This document shows, piece by piece, positions 60,961 to 64,000 of a DNA stretch of 64,000 nucleotides (positions are counted from its first letter, which is position 1; every line of letters starts with the position of its first letter). The DNA is from JAIBJN01 sp963775505 (GTDB lineage: Bacteria > Actinomycetota > Thermoleophilia > Gaiellales > Gaiellaceae). The DNA lies in assembly GCA_963775505.1 (NCBI GenBank), contig CAVZIL010000004.1, forward strand, positions 62,001 through 126,000. The letters run 5' to 3'. Both the position numbers and the translations under genes were made by a program. A model generated the notes under the pieces. It worked only from the letters and a program-made list of their open reading frames with translations. It made no database searches and was not told the origin of the DNA.

Positions 60961-62196
60961 CTACGTTTCCCAGCGGAGCCGGAGCTCCGGCGGGCGGCGG
61001 AACGCGAAGCCGTGCGGCTCGGGCGGGTCGACGAGCCGGAGCCCGGGCAGGCGCTCGAGGATCGCCTCGACGGCCAGCGGTCCCTGCATCCGGGCCATGT
61101 TGAACCCGAGGCAGTGATGGACGCCGAAGCTGAACGCGAGCTGATGGCGACAGTTGTCGCGGCGGACGTCGAAGCGGAGCGGATCCTCGAACACCTCGGG
61201 ATCGCGGTTCGCCGCGAGCGTCGAAACCCCGACGAACTCGCCGCGGCCGAGCTCGACCCCTCCGATCGCCGTCGGGCCCGCCGTCCACCGCTCGATGAAC
61301 GCGACGGGCGGGATCAGCCGCATCGCCTCTTCGACGGCGTTGGCGACGAGCGCCCTGTCGCTCCGCACCACAGCAAGCTGGTCGGGATGGCTCAGCAGGA
61401 GGAGGACGGCGTTGGTCACCATCGACTCCACCGTCTCGATGGCGCCGAAGAGGATGACGCGGAGCTGCGCGGCGATCTCGTCGTCGGACAGCTCGGTCGT
61501 GGGCTCGTTCACGACCGCCGAGGCGATCGAGCCGTCCGGCTGCTCGCGGGCCCGCGCCAGCTCGGCGAGCAGGATCTCGTTGAACGCTGCCCGCGCGGCG
61601 TCGGCTCGCCGCTGCGGCTCCGGGTCGCCGTCGTAGGTCATGGCGTCCGCGAAGGCCTCGTAGAACCCCTGGATCTTCGGGACGTCGTCGAGCGAGAGCC
61701 CGAGGATGTCGCCGGCGACGCCGATGGCGAAGGGGGCCGCGAAGTCGACGACGAGCTCGCACTCACCGCGCGGCGCGAGCTCGTGGAGCAGGGCGTCGAC
61801 CCGGCCCGACACGCGCCCCTCGAAGCGCTCCCGGACGGAGCGCATCCGGAACGGCTCGTCGAACGGCTGGCGCTGCCGCTCGTGCTCCGGCGGGTCGCTC
61901 GTCAGCATCATCACGCCGAGCGACGCGCGGACGAGATTCGGCTCGGCCCAGACGGTGAAGTCGTCGGTCCGCGCGAGCAGGCCTCGCGCCAGCGGGTGCG
62001 AGGTGACGAGCCACCCACCGAGCGCCGGCACCCAGGAGACCGGCTCGGCCTCGCGCAGCCGGTCGAGCGCCGGAGCGCGCTCCTGCTCCTCGAGGTCGGC
62101 GAACTCGATCGCCGCGCCGACCGGGAAGCGCTCTCGCCGCTTCGCCTCCTCGGCCTCGGTCAGCTCGACCTGCGGGACGAGGTCGAGCTCAGCCAA
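60961..62196 (-). CDS. Cytochrome P450
   Basis: 411 residues, soluble bacterial class. It shows I-helix FGAIETVESMV, the ExxR EEAMRL, and the haem loop FSFGVHHCLGFNMARMQG with Cys ligand near 357. A K-helix and PERF-like region (PEVFEDPLRFDVRRDN) also match. Substrate unknown. It overlaps the CrtI-like gene by 8 bp, hence the same operon, and no ferredoxin or reductase is visible. Confidence 0.95.
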   Translation of the reverse strand: MAELDLVPQVELTEAEEAKRRERFPVGAAIEFADLEEQERAPALDRLREAEPVSWVPALGGWLVTSHPLARGLLARTDDFTVWAEPNLVRASLGVMMLTSDPPEHERQRQPFDEPFRMRSVRERFEGRVSGRVDALLHELAPRGECELVVDFAAPFAIGVAGDILGLSLDDVPKIQGFYEAFADAMTYDGDPEPQRRADAARAAFNEILLAELARAREQPDGSIASAVVNEPTTELSDDEIAAQLRVILFGAIETVESMVTNAVLLLLSHPDQLAVVRSDRALVANAVEEAMRLIPPVAFIERWTAGPTAIGGVELGRGEFVGVSTLAANRDPEVFEDPLRFDVRRDNCRHQLAFSFGVHHCLGFNMARMQGPLAVEAILERLPGLRLVDPPEPHGFAFRRPPELRLRWET

Positions 62197-63793
62197 CGGA
62201 GGCCTCCTCGCGCCACCAGGCGTCGATCCCGAGCTCCTCGGCGATCGCTCCGGCCGCGTTGTATCCGCATGCTCCGCCGATGGATCCGCCCGGGTGCGTG
62301 GAGGAGCCGCAGAGGAAGACGTTCTCGAATGCCGTGCGGTACGGCGGGTACTCGTGGAACGGCCGGAAGACGCCGAGCTGGTCCTGCGTCATCTCGCCGT
62401 GGTTCCAGTCGCCGTGACGCATGCTCGGCATCCGGCGCTCGATGTCGAGCGGGCTCGCAACGTAGCGGCCGACGATCCGCTCGGGCTCGAGCCCGGAGGC
62501 GAGCGCCTCCCGCCAGCGGTCGAGCACCGTCTCCGCGTACCCGGCCTTGGCCTCCTCCCACGCCTCCGGGCCGCCGTCACGGAGGTCCCATGGCGCGATC
62601 TGCTCGCAGAACGTCGCCTCCTTGCCGGGCGGGCAGAGGCTCGGCTCGAAGAGCGAGGGGTGGACGGTGAAGAGGCCGGGCTGCCGCGGCGGGATCCCCA
62701 GGCGGCAGTCGGACGCGTTGTCGTCGAGGACGTCGAGGGACTCGCAGAGCGAGACGGCGAAGCACTCGTCGACGCCCTCGTCCCACTCGGCCGCCTTCCA
62801 GCGCACGGGCTCGTCGAGGGCGAGGTAGACGCAGAACATCGACATCGCGTCGTAGCGCCAGCGCCGGCAGGCGTGCACGAAGCCGGAGTCGAGCTCGTCC
62901 TCGCCGACGAGCTCGAGGAAGGTGACCTTCGGGTCGAGGTTCGAGACGAGCACGCCCGAGACAGAGATCCGCGTGCCGTCTTCGAGCTCGACCGACCGGG
63001 CGATCCCGCCGCCCACCTCGATGCGGGCGACGGGGGAGTCGAGCCGAACCTCGCCGCCGTGCTCCTCGAGGAACCGCACCATCGCCTGCGCGAGGACGTT
63101 GGAGCCGCCGACGCAGATCCCCCAGCCGAACGGCTCCAGCGACCCGGCGAGCATGACGGGGTAGTTGGCGCCGAGGCCGAAGACGTCGCCGGTACCGGCG
63201 AGCTGGGCGACCCAGAAGCCGAGCCAGGTCTGGACTTCCGGCGACTCGAAGAGGTCGCGCGCGACATGGTTCGGGCTCGAGAGGAAGTGGCGCAGCATTG
63301 TCAGCCCTTCGACCGTGTCCTCCAGCGGCTCGGACTCCTGGGACGGAGGCACCGGCGGCGAGAACATCGCGGGGATGAACCCCTGCTCCAGCACGTCGCG
63401 GTAGACGTGCGCGAGCTCGCGGAACGTCTCGGCGTCCGCTTGCGAGAAGCGCGCGATGCTGGCGGCGGTGCGCTCGACGCTCCGGCTGCAGACGATCGCC
63501 TTCCCGTCCGGGAAGACGTGGGCGAACTGGTTCTCCGGGAAGACGTAGCGGGCACCGTGGCGCTCGAGCTCGAGGTCGCGGTAGACCGGGCCCATGTGGA
63601 TGATCCCGTGGAAGTTGGAGTGGAAGTTGTGCCGGAAGCCGGGCGCGGCCACCTCCTCGGTCGCGCAGCCGCCGCCCGCGACCGAGCGGGCCTCGAGCAC
63701 GAGCACGCGCTTTCCCGCCTTGGCGAGGTAGCCGGCGCAGGCGAGGCCGTTGTGCCCGCCGCCGACGACGACGACGTCGTAGGTCTCGCCCAT
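62189..63793 (-). CDS. Phytoene-desaturase-like FAD oxidoreductase
   Basis: 534 residues. The N-terminal FAD fold is DVVVVGGGHNGLACAGYLAK followed by VLEARSVAGGGCATEE. The substrate domain has GANYPVMLAGSLEPFGWGIC, and the C-terminal FAD motif is NVFLCGSSTHPGGSIGGACG. This is the amine-oxidase/CrtI-type group widely annotated as NAD(P)/FAD-dependent desaturases. The product is not carotenoid-specific: no crtB, crtE or related gene is nearby. It heads the P450 operon; its ATG overlaps the stop of the next gene. Confidence 0.88.
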   Translation of the reverse strand: MGETYDVVVVGGGHNGLACAGYLAKAGKRVLVLEARSVAGGGCATEEVAAPGFRHNFHSNFHGIIHMGPVYRDLELERHGARYVFPENQFAHVFPDGKAIVCSRSVERTAASIARFSQADAETFRELAHVYRDVLEQGFIPAMFSPPVPPSQESEPLEDTVEGLTMLRHFLSSPNHVARDLFESPEVQTWLGFWVAQLAGTGDVFGLGANYPVMLAGSLEPFGWGICVGGSNVLAQAMVRFLEEHGGEVRLDSPVARIEVGGGIARSVELEDGTRISVSGVLVSNLDPKVTFLELVGEDELDSGFVHACRRWRYDAMSMFCVYLALDEPVRWKAAEWDEGVDECFAVSLCESLDVLDDNASDCRLGIPPRQPGLFTVHPSLFEPSLCPPGKEATFCEQIAPWDLRDGGPEAWEEAKAGYAETVLDRWREALASGLEPERIVGRYVASPLDIERRMPSMRHGDWNHGEMTQDQLGVFRPFHEYPPYRTAFENVFLCGSSTHPGGSIGGACGYNAAGAIAEELGIDAWWREEASVG

Positions 63794-64000
63794 CAGTCCT
63801 CCTCGTCCCAGAGGTGCTTCGCGTCCTCCCAGGCCTCGGCGGGCGTCTCGTCGCCTGCCGGGATGTAGCGGGCGCCAGGAAAGCTACGGGCCGGGAGCGT
63901 GTAGGTCCCGCGCTCGACGAGCCGGCCGATGTTGGCGCGGTAGACCTCGTCGACCTCGGCGTGCGAGAGCGGATCCTGCTCGAGCCAGAGGTTTGCAGGG
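63793..64000 (-). CDS. C-terminus of an unidentified protein (5' part outside window)
   Basis: The reverse frame reads ...PANLWLEQDPLSHAEVDEVY and RANIGRLVERGTYTLPARSF, ending DETPAEAWEDAKHLWDEED, with the stop overlapping the CrtI-like ATG. It is coupled to the two downstream genes. I do not recognise a family from 68 residues. Confidence 0.6.
   Translation of the reverse strand, partial: PANLWLEQDPLSHAEVDEVYRANIGRLVERGTYTLPARSFPGARYIPAGDETPAEAWEDAKHLWDEED

Noticed and set aside
1..64000. CRISPR array or cas genes
   Set aside because: No regularly spaced repeat array and no Cas-like protein was seen.

Overview
The window is GC-rich throughout and reads like a chromosome segment of a soil or aquatic actinobacterium. 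Three features point that way: GTG/TTG starts, an AfsR/SARP-type regulator, and many two-component, universal-stress and ABC genes. Small-protein families such as the caspase-partner EACC1 type make the class Thermoleophilia (Gaiellales/Solirubrobacterales) my best guess, but that is inference. At least seven genes carry single-base frame breaks inside otherwise intact families. This fits either indel errors in a long-read or metagenome assembly or unusually many decaying genes, and I annotate such genes over their full span.

1-10.1 kb is a stress/hypoxia-like block. It holds an acyl-CoA synthetase (ADP-forming) C-terminus, a two-domain universal stress protein coupled to a P1B-type metal ATPase, two paralogous small proteins converging tail to tail, an NDH-2/SQR-like flavoprotein, a DosS/DosR-like kinase and regulator pair, another stress protein and a DUF4389 membrane protein.

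10.15-31.6 kb starts with tRNA-Thr(CGT). Two further copies of its 3' half lie downstream in the same orientation (16.03 and 31.55 kb). They divide the DNA into two tandem blocks with their own pairs of subterminal direct repeats, which look like two integrated elements that have lost their integrases. Block 1 carries a transposase remnant, a lone fabF, a broken sigma factor behind a zinc-ribbon gene with a triple-repeat upstream region, an XRE/coiled-coil protein and small genes. Block 2 carries ppa, an AI-2E permease, a probable SARP-type regulon (DUF1269, YceI, coiled-coil/HdeD genes with 11-bp-period direct repeats, and the 969-residue regulator between them), CorA, a stress protein, a rearrangement junction with two truncated genes, a photolyase and broken small genes.

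31.6-39.8 kb is accessory. It contains a divergent metacaspase-like membrane protease and EACC1-like partner (a candidate conflict/defence module), a delta-60 repeat secreted protein, orphan proteins, and a low-GC gene bounded by 19-bp inverted repeats.

39.8-44.8 kb has a choline-kinase-like gene divergent from a dimethylglycine/sarcosine dehydrogenase-like gene and a glycolate-oxidase GlcD-like gene, ending in a 169-bp inverted-repeat element. 44.8-55.95 kb is one ten-gene operon on the minus strand, mostly with 4-bp stop/start overlaps. It encodes a peptide/opine-type ABC importer with fused ATPases, two SDRs, a LacI repressor, an enolase-superfamily enzyme, a zinc alcohol dehydrogenase and an M24 peptidase, behind a promoter overlapped by a LacI-type operator. 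56-64 kb holds a secreted propeller protein, a lipoprotein, an ABC-2 exporter, a MetE-C-like protein, a P450 and a CrtI-like flavoprotein operon that runs off the edge.
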